A stretch of DNA of 43,891 nt, taken from contig JAPDLJ010000007.1 in assembly GCA_025920705.1 (NCBI GenBank), positions 6,731 through 50,621 of the forward strand, read 5' to 3'. Shown here piece after piece: positions 8,667-17,889 of the stretch. The stretch is from Candidatus Jingweiarchaeum tengchongense (lineage in GTDB: Archaea > Nanobdellota > Nanobdellia > Jingweiarchaeales > Jingweiarchaeaceae). Under the pieces are notes generated by a model. It was not told the origin of the DNA, did no database searches, and was given only the letters and a program-made list of their open reading frames with translations. Each line of letters opens with the position of its first letter. Position 1 is the first letter of the stretch. The translations under genes were made by a program, and so were the position numbers.

Positions 8667-10430
8667 ATGCGGATCGCTGTGGTGAGGAAGGATCGATGTA
8701 AGGGTGGAATAGATTGTGATTACTTATGTAGAAAATTCTGCCCAAAAGTTAGAGCAAAGCAAGATGCAATAAAGATTGGTGAGGATAATAAACCAATTAT
8801 TGATGAAAATCTTTGCATTGGATGTGGTATATGTATAAAGAAATGCGCTTTCAATGCGATTTCAATTGTAAATATTCCGGAGAAAATAGAAAGTAAAGTA
8901 ATCCATCGATATGGTAAAAATGGATTTGTATTGTGTAGATTCGCAATACCTAGATTCGGGAAAATAATTGGTATTCTTGGAAGAAATGGAATTGGTAAGA
9001 CAACAACACTCAACATCCTTTCTGGAAAACTTAAGCCAAACTTTGGAAACATAGAAGCAAAAATAGAGGAAAGAGACATAATAAACTTTTTTAGAGGAAC
9101 GGAAACCCAGAAGTACTTTAAAGACTTATTTGAAGGTAAGATAAGGGTCTCTGTTAAACCACAGCACATCGATGTCTTATCAACATTCAAGGGGAGTGTA
9201 GTTAATTTCCTAGAAAATTTTGGTTCGCATGAAAGAATGATGGAACTTGCAAATTTGCTAGGAATTCAAGACATTTTGGATAGAAGAGTGCAAAATTTAT
9301 CTGGTGGAGAATTACAGAGGGTCGCAATCGCGGCTTGCTTACTAAGGGATGCAAACGTTTTTTTCATTGATGAACCATCTAGTTATCTTGACATAAAACA
9401 ACGTTTGAATGTATGTAAAATAATAAGAAAAAAGTCAAATGAGAATAATTGTATATTCGTAGTTGAGCATGACTTAATTGCGCTGGATTACATGTGTGAT
9501 TTCATTCACATTATGTTTGGTGAAGAAGGTGTTTATGGAATCATGTCTAATCTTCTTGGGAGTAGAGAAGGAATAAACAGTTTTATTAACGGTTATCTTA
9601 GAGATGAAAACATAAAATTCAGAGAGTATCAAATAAAATTTGAAACGAAGCTGCCAACAAGAGCAATAGATAGTGCCATATCATTGGAATGGCCCAGATT
9701 AGAAAAAAATTTAGGTACCTTCAAACTCGTTGTGAATCCTGGAAGAATATCTGTAAATGAAGTGATAGGGATCATTGGGGAAAATGCAATTGGTAAGACA
9801 ACATTTGCAAAAATTATAGCAGGTGAACTTAATCCTGATAATTGTAAATTGGATTTAAACATCAAAATTTCTTACAAACCACAGTACATCGAAATAGAAA
9901 GCAGAGAAAGTGTAAGGGAAGTTTTATCAAAAATAAATAAAAATTTTATGAGCGAAGAATATAGAAATTTTTACATATCACTTGGTGTTCATCACTTATT
10001 TGATAAAAGAATAAATGAACTGTCTGGTGGGGAACTGCAAAGTGTTGCAATTGTAAGTTGTCTGCTTAGGGAAGCAGATCTTTACCTCCTTGATGAACCA
10101 TCAGCACATCTAGATGTTGAACAAAGAATTACGATTGCAAAAATAATTAGGGACTTTGCAAAAATGAAGAAAAAAAATGTATTCGTGATTGACCATGATT
10201 TGCTATTCATTGATTACTTAAGTGATAAATTACTCGTGTTTACTGGCACACCTTCTAAACAAGGGATTTGTAGTGGCCCTTATGAGATGAGGGAAGGAAT
10301 GAACATGTTCTTAAAAGAGATTGGGATCACATTCAGGAGGGATGACGTTACGAATAGACCTAGACCAAACAAATTAGATTCTGTCAAAGATAGGGAACAG
10401 AAAGAAATTGGAGAGTATTATTATGACTAA
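8667..10430 (+). CDS. abce1: ABCE1 / RNase L inhibitor-type ribosome recycling ATPase
   Basis: This 587-residue protein has the full ABCE1 layout. An N-terminal twin [4Fe-4S] domain carries eight cysteines (C11, C17, C21, C25, C50, C53, C56, C60). Two ABC ATPase domains follow, with Walker A loops (GRNGIGKTT and GENAIGKTT), signature motifs (LSGGELQR and LSGGELQS) and D-loops (EPSSYLD and EPSAHLD). ABCE1 splits the ribosome after termination together with aRF1 or Pelota. The ATG at 8667 gives the conserved MRIAVV start; an upstream in-frame GTG would add a 17-residue extension without family support. Confidence 0.97.
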   Translation: MRIAVVRKDRCKGGIDCDYLCRKFCPKVRAKQDAIKIGEDNKPIIDENLCIGCGICIKKCAFNAISIVNIPEKIESKVIHRYGKNGFVLCRFAIPRFGKIIGILGRNGIGKTTTLNILSGKLKPNFGNIEAKIEERDIINFFRGTETQKYFKDLFEGKIRVSVKPQHIDVLSTFKGSVVNFLENFGSHERMMELANLLGIQDILDRRVQNLSGGELQRVAIAACLLRDANVFFIDEPSSYLDIKQRLNVCKIIRKKSNENNCIFVVEHDLIALDYMCDFIHIMFGEEGVYGIMSNLLGSREGINSFINGYLRDENIKFREYQIKFETKLPTRAIDSAISLEWPRLEKNLGTFKLVVNPGRISVNEVIGIIGENAIGKTTFAKIIAGELNPDNCKLDLNIKISYKPQYIEIESRESVREVLSKINKNFMSEEYRNFYISLGVHHLFDKRINELSGGELQSVAIVSCLLREADLYLLDEPSAHLDVEQRITIAKIIRDFAKMKKKNVFVIDHDLLFIDYLSDKLLVFTGTPSKQGICSGPYEMREGMNMFLKEIGITFRRDDVTNRPRPNKLDSVKDREQKEIGEYYYD

Positions 10431-10433
10431 ATA

Positions 10434-11270
10434 TCACACAAGCATTGCTATTCTTATTATATCTCTTACTGCAGGTGCCATACCAAGAATATAGATGCAA
10501 ACCCTTAGAAAATCGGAAAGTTGCTTATCTTCTGAATGCTTCTGTATCAAGTAGATTATTGGTAAAACAATAAAAATTTTTAATAAATACATTACCGAAG
10601 CGCTTCCAAAGAAAAGCGAAATAAAAAAGTTCGGTACTACATGCTGTTCTATGTATCCATATGTTGGAAAAAAATCTAAGCTCACAAATGTGGCTGTTGC
10701 ATCAGCAATGTGCGCTGCAAACGGTATGAAATTCATTTTATCTTGGAGAAATTTTAATAAATTTGTTGAATTGGCTAAAAATCTGAATGTAAGTAAAAAT
10801 GCAAATAGAAAGCTAAAGAAATAAAGGAATGCGATCGAATTTACGATCTTGATGTATGGTAATAATGGAAGTAGAAAAAAAATCCCAACAACAAGAATGA
10901 ATTTATGAAGTTTAATTTTCTCTTTCTTTTCAAGAAACAATCCAACTAATATTGTTATAATTACAGGTAAGAATGTTAGTATGTAAATTCCAGGTGTGAT
11001 GAACCAAAATGAAAATGGGAGTATTTTGGCATCCTCAAGTACTCTCAAAATTGAACCAAAAAAAATGAATGGTGTAATACCTAGCATAAAATTCGCATCA
11101 AATTCAATTTTAACCTTGTATTTCTTACTCATCCAATAAAAAAATGAATTTAATAGATATATTGCGATGATTAGGATAACACCATAAACAATTGTGTTCA
11201 CGGGATTATAACCCTCATTTTCTATTATTGGTTTTATAAAAAATTCATGTAAGAAATTGCTTAGATTCAT
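10434..11270 (-). CDS. DUF63 family membrane protein
   Basis: This is a polytopic membrane protein of 278 residues with about seven or eight hydrophobic helices. The GYNPVNTI.YG stretch near the N terminus and FGS.LRVLEDA after the third helix are the conserved signatures of archaeal DUF63 proteins. I favour the ATG at 11270 with GTGAG as ribosome-binding site over the GTG at 11282. It is placed right behind the small coiled-coil gene at 11272-11589, nearly touching its stop. The function of DUF63 is unknown; family recognition is by motif. Confidence 0.8.
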   Translation of the reverse strand: MNLSNFLHEFFIKPIIENEGYNPVNTIVYGVILIIAIYLLNSFFYWMSKKYKVKIEFDANFMLGITPFIFFGSILRVLEDAKILPFSFWFITPGIYILTFLPVIITILVGLFLEKKEKIKLHKFILVVGIFFLLPLLPYIKIVNSIAFLYFFSFLFAFLLTFRFLANSTNLLKFLQDKMNFIPFAAHIADATATFVSLDFFPTYGYIEQHVVPNFFISLFFGSASVMYLLKIFIVLPIIYLIQKHSEDKQLSDFLRVCIYILGMAPAVRDIIRIAMLV

Positions 11271-11271
11271 T

Positions 11272-11589
11272 TTATCTCTCACTAATCATGTGTTCCAAAA
11301 ATGTCAAGCGTTGATCTATCCTTTCAACAATCACTTTAATTGACTCAATTTTTGTTGAGAGTAATTCAAGTTGGCTTTTTATTAGTTCAGTATCACTCTT
11401 CGTTTGTGTTAATGGTGCTTGTGTACTCATACCTAACTGCAACTCTGGTGGCAATCCTGGTGATTGAATTGGTGGTGTTGGTACAGCAGGTTCGGCATAT
11501 TCTGGAAAGGCTCCAATATCTCCACTGTAATCTTCTTCCTTCTTCCTCAACAATGGAATCTTGTTTCTTATACTATCAACAACACCCAT
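11272..11589 (-). CDS. Small Pro-rich coiled-coil protein
   Basis: This 105-residue protein has a basic N-terminal segment (about 1-18), an acidic patch, a Pro/Ala-rich linker (about 28-60) and a C-terminal coiled coil of about 40 residues (LIKSQLELLSTKIESIKVIV and following) with regular hydrophobic spacing. No catalytic motif is visible. A GGTGATAAAATG ribosome-binding region precedes the ATG at 11589. The C-terminal helix suggests oligomerisation or docking. It lies divergent from the orphan gene at 11678 and just upstream of the DUF63 gene, so it may work with either. No named family recognised. Confidence 0.65.
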   Translation of the reverse strand: MGVVDSIRNKIPLLRKKEEDYSGDIGAFPEYAEPAVPTPPIQSPGLPPELQLGMSTQAPLTQTKSDTELIKSQLELLSTKIESIKVIVERIDQRLTFLEHMISER

Positions 11590-11677
11590 TTTATCACCTT
11601 CTATTTTTTAACTATTCAAAATTTTTTTAAACTTATAAAACCTTACATTCACTATAAAGGTGCACAAGAGGTACAAA

Positions 11678-13006
11678 ATGGTAAAAAGAGTATATTACCT
11701 ACAAATACCTGGTTTACCTACACATTGGAGAAAAAAGAAAGTAATATTTGAAGACGGAAAAGCACTTATTCAGAAATGGGAGTTAATATACGATTCTGGT
11801 GATGCACTTGAACCGTTCTATTATACCGCTACTGATTTACTTAGGGCTGCAGGTGTGAAGTTGGTCAAGCTCGTTGATTACTATGCATTCTCTGAAAGGA
11901 GTCAAGAGTGGGGACAAATGGAAATGAAAAAATACTATCAGACACAGAATGCAATGGCATTATTAAAATCAATCCAAGATATGTATCGCTCTTTAATTGG
12001 AATGGAAAAGGACTTACAAAGGGTGAATGAATGTTTGGATTACTATAAAGAAAAGAAGGGACAACCACCTGATCTTGTATTAAAAGGTATATGGGTTGAC
12101 TTCATTGATTCTAGACTTGGAGCCGGTAGTATACAAGTAATGTCACAACAAACACAATTTTTTCCATTGAGAGATTGGTTTTTTGTTGCGCAAGATGTAA
12201 AAGATGTGGATAAACTTGAAACAAACGAGAGAATAAAAAACATATTAAAAAGAAAACTTACGGAATATGAGGCTTGGAAAAAGTATTGGAAGGACAGTTT
12301 GGAAAAGATGAAGAAGGTACTCGAGGAGCGCATCAATGCACAGCAAAAATCAATTGAATTGTATAAAGATTGGGCAAAGCCACTCATAAGAAATGTAACA
12401 GAATTGGAGCAAGCACTTAAAGGAAACAATTTTCTTAGGTGGATAAGCCCTGACATAATTAAAATCGGAGAAACGGTGTACTCATATGTGAAACTAATTG
12501 GATATCGAGATGTTTTCGAAAATGAGGATAATAGGTATCTATTTAGAGACTATGTTCCTTGCGTTGAAATTGATTTTGTATTGCGTGGTAGCTCACCTCG
12601 AGGTGCAATGAAAACAACGATGACGGTAAAAGCAATGATATATGAAGCGGATGAACTAAAAAGAATAATTGAAGAAGCAAAGAAAGATAAGATGGAAGAA
12701 TGGTTCAAGAATTTGTATTTAAGTGCTGGTGGTGAGGAAAAAGAAAAGGTAAAAAAGAAAGAAGAGAAGAAAAAGGAAAAAAGTGAAATACAAACATTCT
12801 TTGAAACACTTAGTGGTAAGGAATGGATGGGAATGAGAAATGCTTGGGTTCAATGTCTGGAGGATGCGTGGTTAGCATATGATGTAACAAAGAAGGTATT
12901 AAAAATTGAATCTTGGCCTTATAAATATCCTGTACCTTTTGATTCCTTTGGTACAATATTACCGACAATAAGGAGAAAGAAGAAGGCACCCTGGACAACA
13001 CAATAA
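11678..13006 (+). CDS. Orphan helical protein, 442 aa
   Basis: This first plus-strand gene of an unusual cluster encodes 442 soluble-looking residues. Residues about 90-260 are largely helical with long Lys/Glu-rich coiled-coil stretches. An alpha/beta-looking section follows (PCVEIDFVLRGSSPRGAMKT), then a Lys/Glu linker (about 345-365) and a Trp-rich C-terminal section (EWMGMRNAWVQCLEDAWLAY). The ATG at 11678 has a good GAGGT site 5 nt upstream. I recognise no family, catalytic motif or membrane segment. Its neighbours are a coiled-coil protein, a TIM-barrel protein and nucleotidyltransferases, so a structural or scaffold role in one assembly is possible but unproven. Confidence 0.75.
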   Translation: MVKRVYYLQIPGLPTHWRKKKVIFEDGKALIQKWELIYDSGDALEPFYYTATDLLRAAGVKLVKLVDYYAFSERSQEWGQMEMKKYYQTQNAMALLKSIQDMYRSLIGMEKDLQRVNECLDYYKEKKGQPPDLVLKGIWVDFIDSRLGAGSIQVMSQQTQFFPLRDWFFVAQDVKDVDKLETNERIKNILKRKLTEYEAWKKYWKDSLEKMKKVLEERINAQQKSIELYKDWAKPLIRNVTELEQALKGNNFLRWISPDIIKIGETVYSYVKLIGYRDVFENEDNRYLFRDYVPCVEIDFVLRGSSPRGAMKTTMTVKAMIYEADELKRIIEEAKKDKMEEWFKNLYLSAGGEEKEKVKKKEEKKKEKSEIQTFFETLSGKEWMGMRNAWVQCLEDAWLAYDVTKKVLKIESWPYKYPVPFDSFGTILPTIRRKKKAPWTTQ

Positions 13007-13056
13007 TCTTCATCTAATTGTAAGGATTTTAAATTTGAGAAATTTACGGTGTCTTG

Positions 13057-13635
13057 ATGAAAAATGAAAATGACATTCTTAAAAATTTGATTGAAGATCT
13101 GAAAAAAATGAAGAGTCTAAAAGAGAAAATTTCCTTTCTTGAAGAGAAACTCAAGGAAGTTAAAAACAAATCAATAAAGGAAAGAATTTTCATGCTGATT
13201 CAATTATTAAAAAGTGGTAGAGGGATACCAACATCCCAGGAATTACCAACGGGTGGAATACTAACAGTAGAAGAATCAAGCGAAAGGTTGGAGGATTTGG
13301 TCATCGAAGAGGAGAGAGGGCCAGTGGTTGTAAGTGCTGAACCACTAAAAACAAATGAACCAAAAATCCAAGGATATTTAAATAGAGGGGAAATTAAGGC
13401 AGACTACATTCCTGGAATGAGGGAAACAGAAGAATTACAAGTCGGCGGATATCTGAGGATTGAAGAAGAGAGCAGAGGAGAAAGTAATGTTGGTGGTGAA
13501 ATACTGTCCAACAATTTTAGAGAACTTCAACCTAAAATTGACCTGAAAACAGGTGTGGATGAAATACAAAATCAAATAAAGAGAGAATTAATAAAGAAAT
13601 ATAAACCTAGATTAAAAATAGAAGAGGAAGATTAA
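13057..13635 (+). CDS. Orphan coiled-coil protein, 192 aa
   Basis: This 192-residue protein has an N-terminal coiled coil (about 1-52, LKKMKSLKEKISFLEEKLKE) and a long, probably disordered acidic middle. The middle contains two similar Gly-containing segments, EPKIQGYLNRGEIK and EELQVGGYLRIEEE, that look like short linear repeats. A C-terminal basic helix follows. The ATG at 13057 has GGTG five bases upstream, preferable to the TTG just before it. The stop is one base from the TIM-barrel gene start, implying tight cotranslation. No family recognised; the layout suits an adaptor that binds partners through the repeated segments. Confidence 0.7.
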   Translation: MKNENDILKNLIEDLKKMKSLKEKISFLEEKLKEVKNKSIKERIFMLIQLLKSGRGIPTSQELPTGGILTVEESSERLEDLVIEEERGPVVVSAEPLKTNEPKIQGYLNRGEIKADYIPGMRETEELQVGGYLRIEEESRGESNVGGEILSNNFRELQPKIDLKTGVDEIQNQIKRELIKKYKPRLKIEEED

Positions 13636-13636
13636 G

Positions 13637-15247
13637 ATGGCATATTCCCAAGATAACAAGGGAGTACATGGTTACTTTTCTAAGTATTGGTTTGGTGTAG
13701 CAGCACCTATCACAGTAGCGGAGCATAAGGCAGTAGATTACTCAATAAGATGGGGTGCAAAACAAATAGAGCTCGGAAATTTTCCAACAAAAGTGGGCGA
13801 CACTGGGAGACAAGTTCTAAAGGAGCTCGCAAAGGTAAACAAGCTCGAATACACGTATCATTTTCCATTTGCTCCTGAATATTACACGGACTTATCAATT
13901 CCTGAACCTGAGCAGCAAAGAAGAGTAAGAGAAACACTCGAAGAGTCTTATAAATACATGAAAGATGTTGGGGCAAAGGTAATGGTCGTACATCCAACTA
14001 CCTTACCAAGAGATGAAGTTGATAGATTTCTTGCATGGGATGAAGCAGAAAGAACATTTGTTCCGATTAAAATAAGAAAAGAAGTCTTTGATGAGGTAAT
14101 GGCAGATTTTAGAAATAAAGGAATGGACATTCCACAAGTTAAATCGGTTGTTGACTTACCTGTTGACATTAGAAATAAAGTGATAGAAGAGGCAAGAAAA
14201 AGAAGTTTTGAAGAGCAAGAGAAATTAATAAAAAGTGAGATTCTAACGAGCATTTCATTCCATCGACATTGGTATGAATACTACCAAGAACAAGCAAAGG
14301 CATATCAGGATTTGGCTGAAAAAGCTAGAATGTTGAGAACACAATCTGGAAAATTGAATGATGAAATAATAAAAGATATTGCCAGACAAGTAGGTATACC
14401 TATTTACGTAACAAAAGAAGACATTGAGAAAGATATCTCGCTCCAAGAAAAATTGAAAAGGGTAGAGGAGGAAGCGAGGAGAAAAGCAGAAGAAGTCAGA
14501 TTCAAATTTGTTGAGCCAGAGAAACTTAGAGTGGAGGCTTATGAGAAGAGATATAAAAGATTCCTGCCTCCAGAGGTTGGTGGAAAGGGAGAAAATGTCC
14601 TAAATGATGCAAAACAAAAGATGGTAGAGTCAGTTGTTCAAAATCTTTTACCCTATGCTGAAAGGGCATGTAGGGACGGAATAAAGATTGCAATTGAAAA
14701 CCTACCTTCACAAATGGCTTTTTCAACACCAGAAGAAATAGCAGCTGTGGTTAATAGATTACACAGTGAACTAAGAAAAAGAGGAATAAGTAATCCTGAA
14801 GAATACATAGGTGCGACATTTGATATGGGACATGCAAATACAATGAGAGGTATTCTTGGTTATGGTCCTGATAGGTTTTTGGAAGAATTGAGAAAAAGAG
14901 GTGTGCCTATAAAAGAAGTCCATGCTGCATATGAGCGATTACTCGGAGAACATTTGCCTGTGGGTGAAGAACCAGGTAAAGGCATAGAAATGTGGGAAAA
15001 AATAAAAGCTGCACTTGAGAAAGCTGGTTTCAAAGGACCTATTACAATGGAAAGTGGTGAGATGGGTGGGATTGGGTACTACATAAGCTTACAAAAAGCA
15101 TTCCCTAGCTACTTTTCACAATATGGAATTCCATTTGTTGGTGATATAACAGGTAGAGCTAATATTTATGCCACGGTATATGATCCAATTCATATTGATA
15201 AAAGAGAGCATTACTTTACAGAGAGTTTTATTGGTTCGCCGTTGTGA
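13637..15247 (+). CDS. Xylose isomerase/endonuclease IV-like TIM barrel with large helical insertion
   Basis: This 536-residue protein contains most of the metal ligands of the AP-endonuclease-2/sugar isomerase TIM barrel: H75 (YHFP), H119 (VVHPTT), E354 (IENLP), D396 and H399 (FDMGHA), H429 (EVHAA), H439 (GEHLPVG) and E472 (MESGE). The normal DxH motif is GEH here, so one expected aspartate is Gly437. Residues about 125-330, between strands 4 and 5, are a roughly 200-residue Lys/Glu-rich helical insertion absent from usual barrels of about 280 residues. It could be a sugar or sugar-phosphate epimerase or a DNA/RNA phosphodiesterase. It sits one base after the coiled-coil gene and 9 nt before a nucleotidyltransferase gene. 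Confidence 0.8.
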   Translation: MAYSQDNKGVHGYFSKYWFGVAAPITVAEHKAVDYSIRWGAKQIELGNFPTKVGDTGRQVLKELAKVNKLEYTYHFPFAPEYYTDLSIPEPEQQRRVRETLEESYKYMKDVGAKVMVVHPTTLPRDEVDRFLAWDEAERTFVPIKIRKEVFDEVMADFRNKGMDIPQVKSVVDLPVDIRNKVIEEARKRSFEEQEKLIKSEILTSISFHRHWYEYYQEQAKAYQDLAEKARMLRTQSGKLNDEIIKDIARQVGIPIYVTKEDIEKDISLQEKLKRVEEEARRKAEEVRFKFVEPEKLRVEAYEKRYKRFLPPEVGGKGENVLNDAKQKMVESVVQNLLPYAERACRDGIKIAIENLPSQMAFSTPEEIAAVVNRLHSELRKRGISNPEEYIGATFDMGHANTMRGILGYGPDRFLEELRKRGVPIKEVHAAYERLLGEHLPVGEEPGKGIEMWEKIKAALEKAGFKGPITMESGEMGGIGYYISLQKAFPSYFSQYGIPFVGDITGRANIYATVYDPIHIDKREHYFTESFIGSPL

Positions 15248-15256
15248 GGTGGTCTT

Positions 15257-16108
15257 ATGAAGGAAAAAATTGAGAGTCTGGCTGACATTAAGAGAAGGAT
15301 TGGTGGAAAAAAAGAATTGAGTGAAAAAGATCTCGAAGTTAAAAAGGAAGAACTTGAACTGATAAACAACTTTTGCTCCAAATTGGTAGAGAATTTTGGT
15401 GGTTACATTCATGCAGTCATTGTCTTTGGTTCATTTGCAACTGAAGAAATGAAAGAAAAGAGTGACATTGATGTACTTGTACTTGTTGATGATCTACTTG
15501 TCCCAGCAACGAGCGATGTAGTTGGTGCGTTTAGGGTTGGATTAGCAAAAATACTCGCAGAATTGAATGCAGTGGATAAACTTCACGTGAATACACTCGG
15601 AATAAAAGAATTTTGGGATGGTGTGAGAAATGCTGATCCAGTGATTGTAGATACATTGAGAAAAGGTTTTGCAGTTGTGGATACCGGATTCTTTGATCCG
15701 CTAAAAAGATTGTTAATTGAGGGTAGGATAAGGCCGACGCAGGAAAGTATTGAAGCGCACATAAAAAGAGCAAAGGCAATGATATTCGCTTCAAAGCAGC
15801 ATCTATTTTTAAGCATTGACGACTTATATTGGGCAACGATTGATAGTGCGCATGCAGCTTTAATGGCAAATGGTATTTTACCTCCTTCACCGGGTGATGT
15901 TCCTAATGTTTTAGAGAGGGAATTTTTAAAAAAGAAGAAGGTTACAAAAGAAGACGTGGATTTCGTAAAGGATATCTATAATACAATGAAAAAGATCACA
16001 AAGGGTGAAAAGAAAGAAATCAGTGCTGCAGAAATAGAGAGAATGATAAAAAGAACTAAAAAATTCGTTGATAAGATGGAGAAGCTCATCAAGCAAAAAC
16101 AAAATTAA
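15257..16108 (+). CDS. Nucleotidyltransferase with C-terminal helical domain (paralogue A)
   Basis: This 283-residue protein has a short coiled N terminus and a minimal nucleotidyltransferase domain: VIVFGSF (G58-S59) then SDIDVLVLVD (D70, D72). A helical C-terminal half follows, with FW..VR...P, LRKGFAVVDTGFF and later helices that loosely resemble HEPN-type partners. The usual third acidic residue is not obvious; the matching strand reads LHVNTLG. A GAGGTGGT site precedes the ATG. It is clearly paralogous to the gene at 16854. MNT-type enzymes AMPylate or otherwise modify proteins and RNAs; here the substrate is unknown. Confidence 0.75.
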   Translation: MKEKIESLADIKRRIGGKKELSEKDLEVKKEELELINNFCSKLVENFGGYIHAVIVFGSFATEEMKEKSDIDVLVLVDDLLVPATSDVVGAFRVGLAKILAELNAVDKLHVNTLGIKEFWDGVRNADPVIVDTLRKGFAVVDTGFFDPLKRLLIEGRIRPTQESIEAHIKRAKAMIFASKQHLFLSIDDLYWATIDSAHAALMANGILPPSPGDVPNVLEREFLKKKKVTKEDVDFVKDIYNTMKKITKGEKKEISAAEIERMIKRTKKFVDKMEKLIKQKQN

Positions 16109-16133
16109 ATCAATTAAAAAATAAAATCAAGCT

Positions 16134-16703
16134 TTAGCCCTTTATTCCGTATTTTGCCTTCACTGCATTGTACAAGTTCTGTATGTATGCACCGTAAGAT
16201 TGACCTATCGCGTTTTGATTTAATCCAGCATATGCGCCAATGAAACCCAATATGTTACCTGAAACTTGATCTACCATGTTTCCTGCTCCTGAAATCACAG
16301 CTGCTTTTTCTCCCTTGTCCTTTGCTTTTCCTAGTGCTTCGCCAATCTTTGCTTCAAGTTCTGATAATGTTCTGTTTATTCCACTTAATGTTCTTCCAGC
16401 AAATTCTGAACTTACGATTGCCCTTAAACTGCCGCTTACCTCAGCCATGTTCTCTGGAAGATTGGCAACCTGATACAATCTTGCTGTTCTTACAATTTCA
16501 TCGTCACTTTTGAATGCCCTGTTCAATACTTGATTTAGCATATCCTGTGCAATGTCTGGATCTGAATGTAATAGCACACCTGGCTTCGCTAGTACCTTCA
16601 ATATGTTAATCTGTGCTGCTCTTATGTTTGAACCGAATGCTGCGTCTTTGGCAAATTGGAATCTCCCTAATCTTTCCTCCAAACTTGGTTCTGGTGTTGC
16701 CAT
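16134..16703 (-). CDS. Orphan Ala-rich helical protein, 189 aa
   Basis: This 189-residue protein is rich in Ala, Gly and Asn and appears all-helical, with a final section of mild hydrophobicity (ILGFIGAYAGLNQNAIGQSYG) that is not long or greasy enough to call a firm membrane helix. It is the only minus-strand gene inside the run of orphan genes, flanked by the two nucleotidyltransferase paralogues. GGTGATAAAAT precedes the ATG at 16703, a strong ribosome-binding site. The compact, small-residue composition suggests a structural or self-assembling protein, but this is inference only. No family recognised. Confidence 0.7.
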   Translation of the reverse strand: MATPEPSLEERLGRFQFAKDAAFGSNIRAAQINILKVLAKPGVLLHSDPDIAQDMLNQVLNRAFKSDDEIVRTARLYQVANLPENMAEVSGSLRAIVSSEFAGRTLSGINRTLSELEAKIGEALGKAKDKGEKAAVISGAGNMVDQVSGNILGFIGAYAGLNQNAIGQSYGAYIQNLYNAVKAKYGIKG

Positions 16704-16774
16704 ATTTTATCACCAATCAGTAATAACACTTCCCTATTTATATACTTTTCGGTAGTGAAAATTTTATAAAACAA

Positions 16775-16798
16775 AGGTGAAAAATCATCTTTTTACCT
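16775..16798. promoter_or_regulatory. Imperfect inverted repeat in divergent intergenic region
   Basis: Between the divergent genes starting at 16703 and 16854, an imperfect hairpin is formed by AGGTGAAAAA and TTTTTACCT around a 5-base loop, with one bulged G. It lies where both promoters would be, so a shared control site is possible. Because it is very AT-rich, chance is a realistic alternative. Confidence 0.25.
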
Positions 16799-16853
16799 AA
16801 AAATTTCCAACAACTATATAAATTAAGCATATTTAAATCTTATTGTGATTGTT

Positions 16854-17879
16854 ATGACTAGGAAGAAAAAAGAAGAAGAAAAAAAGGAAGAAACGAGTGA
16901 AGAGGTGGGTGAAGAGGGAGAAGAGGCACCCAAACCAAGCTTGGTTTCTGATTTTCTCGCTCAGAAGGATGCAAGAGACGTGCAGACCTATACGCAAGCT
17001 GTTGTTCAAAAATTTGGCAAATACATAAAAAGTGTTGTTGTTTGGGGATCTCAAAAAACAGGAATTGGAAAGAAGAGGAGTAGTGATATAGATATCGCAA
17101 TAATTGTGGACGACACTGATGTAAGAAGGATGACAAGACCAGAGCTAAAAGAAAAACTTTTTCAAAGACTTTGTGAAATGGGATTTCCAATTTCAAAAAA
17201 AATTCATCCCCAACCATATCTCCTCACTGAGTTTTGGGAATACATACGCGAGGGAAATCCTGTCCTTTATAATGTTTTAAGAGATGGTATCGTTGTTTTT
17301 GATACTGGATTCTTCTTACCAATACAAATGTTAATGAAAGCTGGAAATATAACTCCAAGTAAGGAAGCGATTGACAAGCATATCACAGTAGCAAATGAAT
17401 TACTAAAATTGACAAAAGACACGATCACAACAAAACTCACATATGATCTGGAACAGGCTGTCGTTGCAAGTACTCAAGCTGTTTTAATGGAGCTTGGATA
17501 CAGGCCACCCGCGCCAAGAGAAATTCCAAGTTTTGTTAAAGAGATTTTGGTTGATAAAGAAAAATTAGTTGATGAAGGATTTTATGAAATTGCGAGAGAT
17601 GTGATAAAGTTATACAAAGATGTTGAACATAAGGAGAAAAAAGAGGTCAGCGGGGAGGAGATAGACAAGTATTACAAATTAACTGAAGAATATGTAAAAA
17701 AGATGAGTGATATACTTGCTAACATTAGGAAAGAAAAAGGAGAAAAATGGTTATTTGAAGTATACGAAAAAGCTGAAAGGAAGGAAATAAAGAGGGATGG
17801 TATTATCACGTTAGAAAGAAAGGAAGATATCGACAAAAAGGCTGAGAAATTGATCAAAGAGGACTTGGGACAAAGATGA
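16854..17879 (+). CDS. Nucleotidyltransferase with C-terminal helical domain (paralogue B)
   Basis: This 341-residue paralogue of the 15257 gene has an extra Lys/Glu-rich N-terminal tail (1-28). Its nucleotidyltransferase core reads VVVWGSQ (G65-S66) and SDIDIAIIVDD (D78, D80). The shared pattern FW..(I/V)R..(N/D)PV...LR.G..V.DTGFF.P and a final helix KE(V/I)S..EI shows descent from one ancestor. As in paralogue A, the third catalytic acid is not evident (the strand reads KIHPQPY). A TATA-like element near 16831 and GTGAT before the ATG support this start. A C-terminal extension of about 50 residues is not shared. Function unknown. Confidence 0.75.
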   Translation: MTRKKKEEEKKEETSEEVGEEGEEAPKPSLVSDFLAQKDARDVQTYTQAVVQKFGKYIKSVVVWGSQKTGIGKKRSSDIDIAIIVDDTDVRRMTRPELKEKLFQRLCEMGFPISKKIHPQPYLLTEFWEYIREGNPVLYNVLRDGIVVFDTGFFLPIQMLMKAGNITPSKEAIDKHITVANELLKLTKDTITTKLTYDLEQAVVASTQAVLMELGYRPPAPREIPSFVKEILVDKEKLVDEGFYEIARDVIKLYKDVEHKEKKEVSGEEIDKYYKLTEEYVKKMSDILANIRKEKGEKWLFEVYEKAERKEIKRDGIITLERKEDIDKKAEKLIKEDLGQR

Positions 17880-17889
17880 TGCTGGGATT

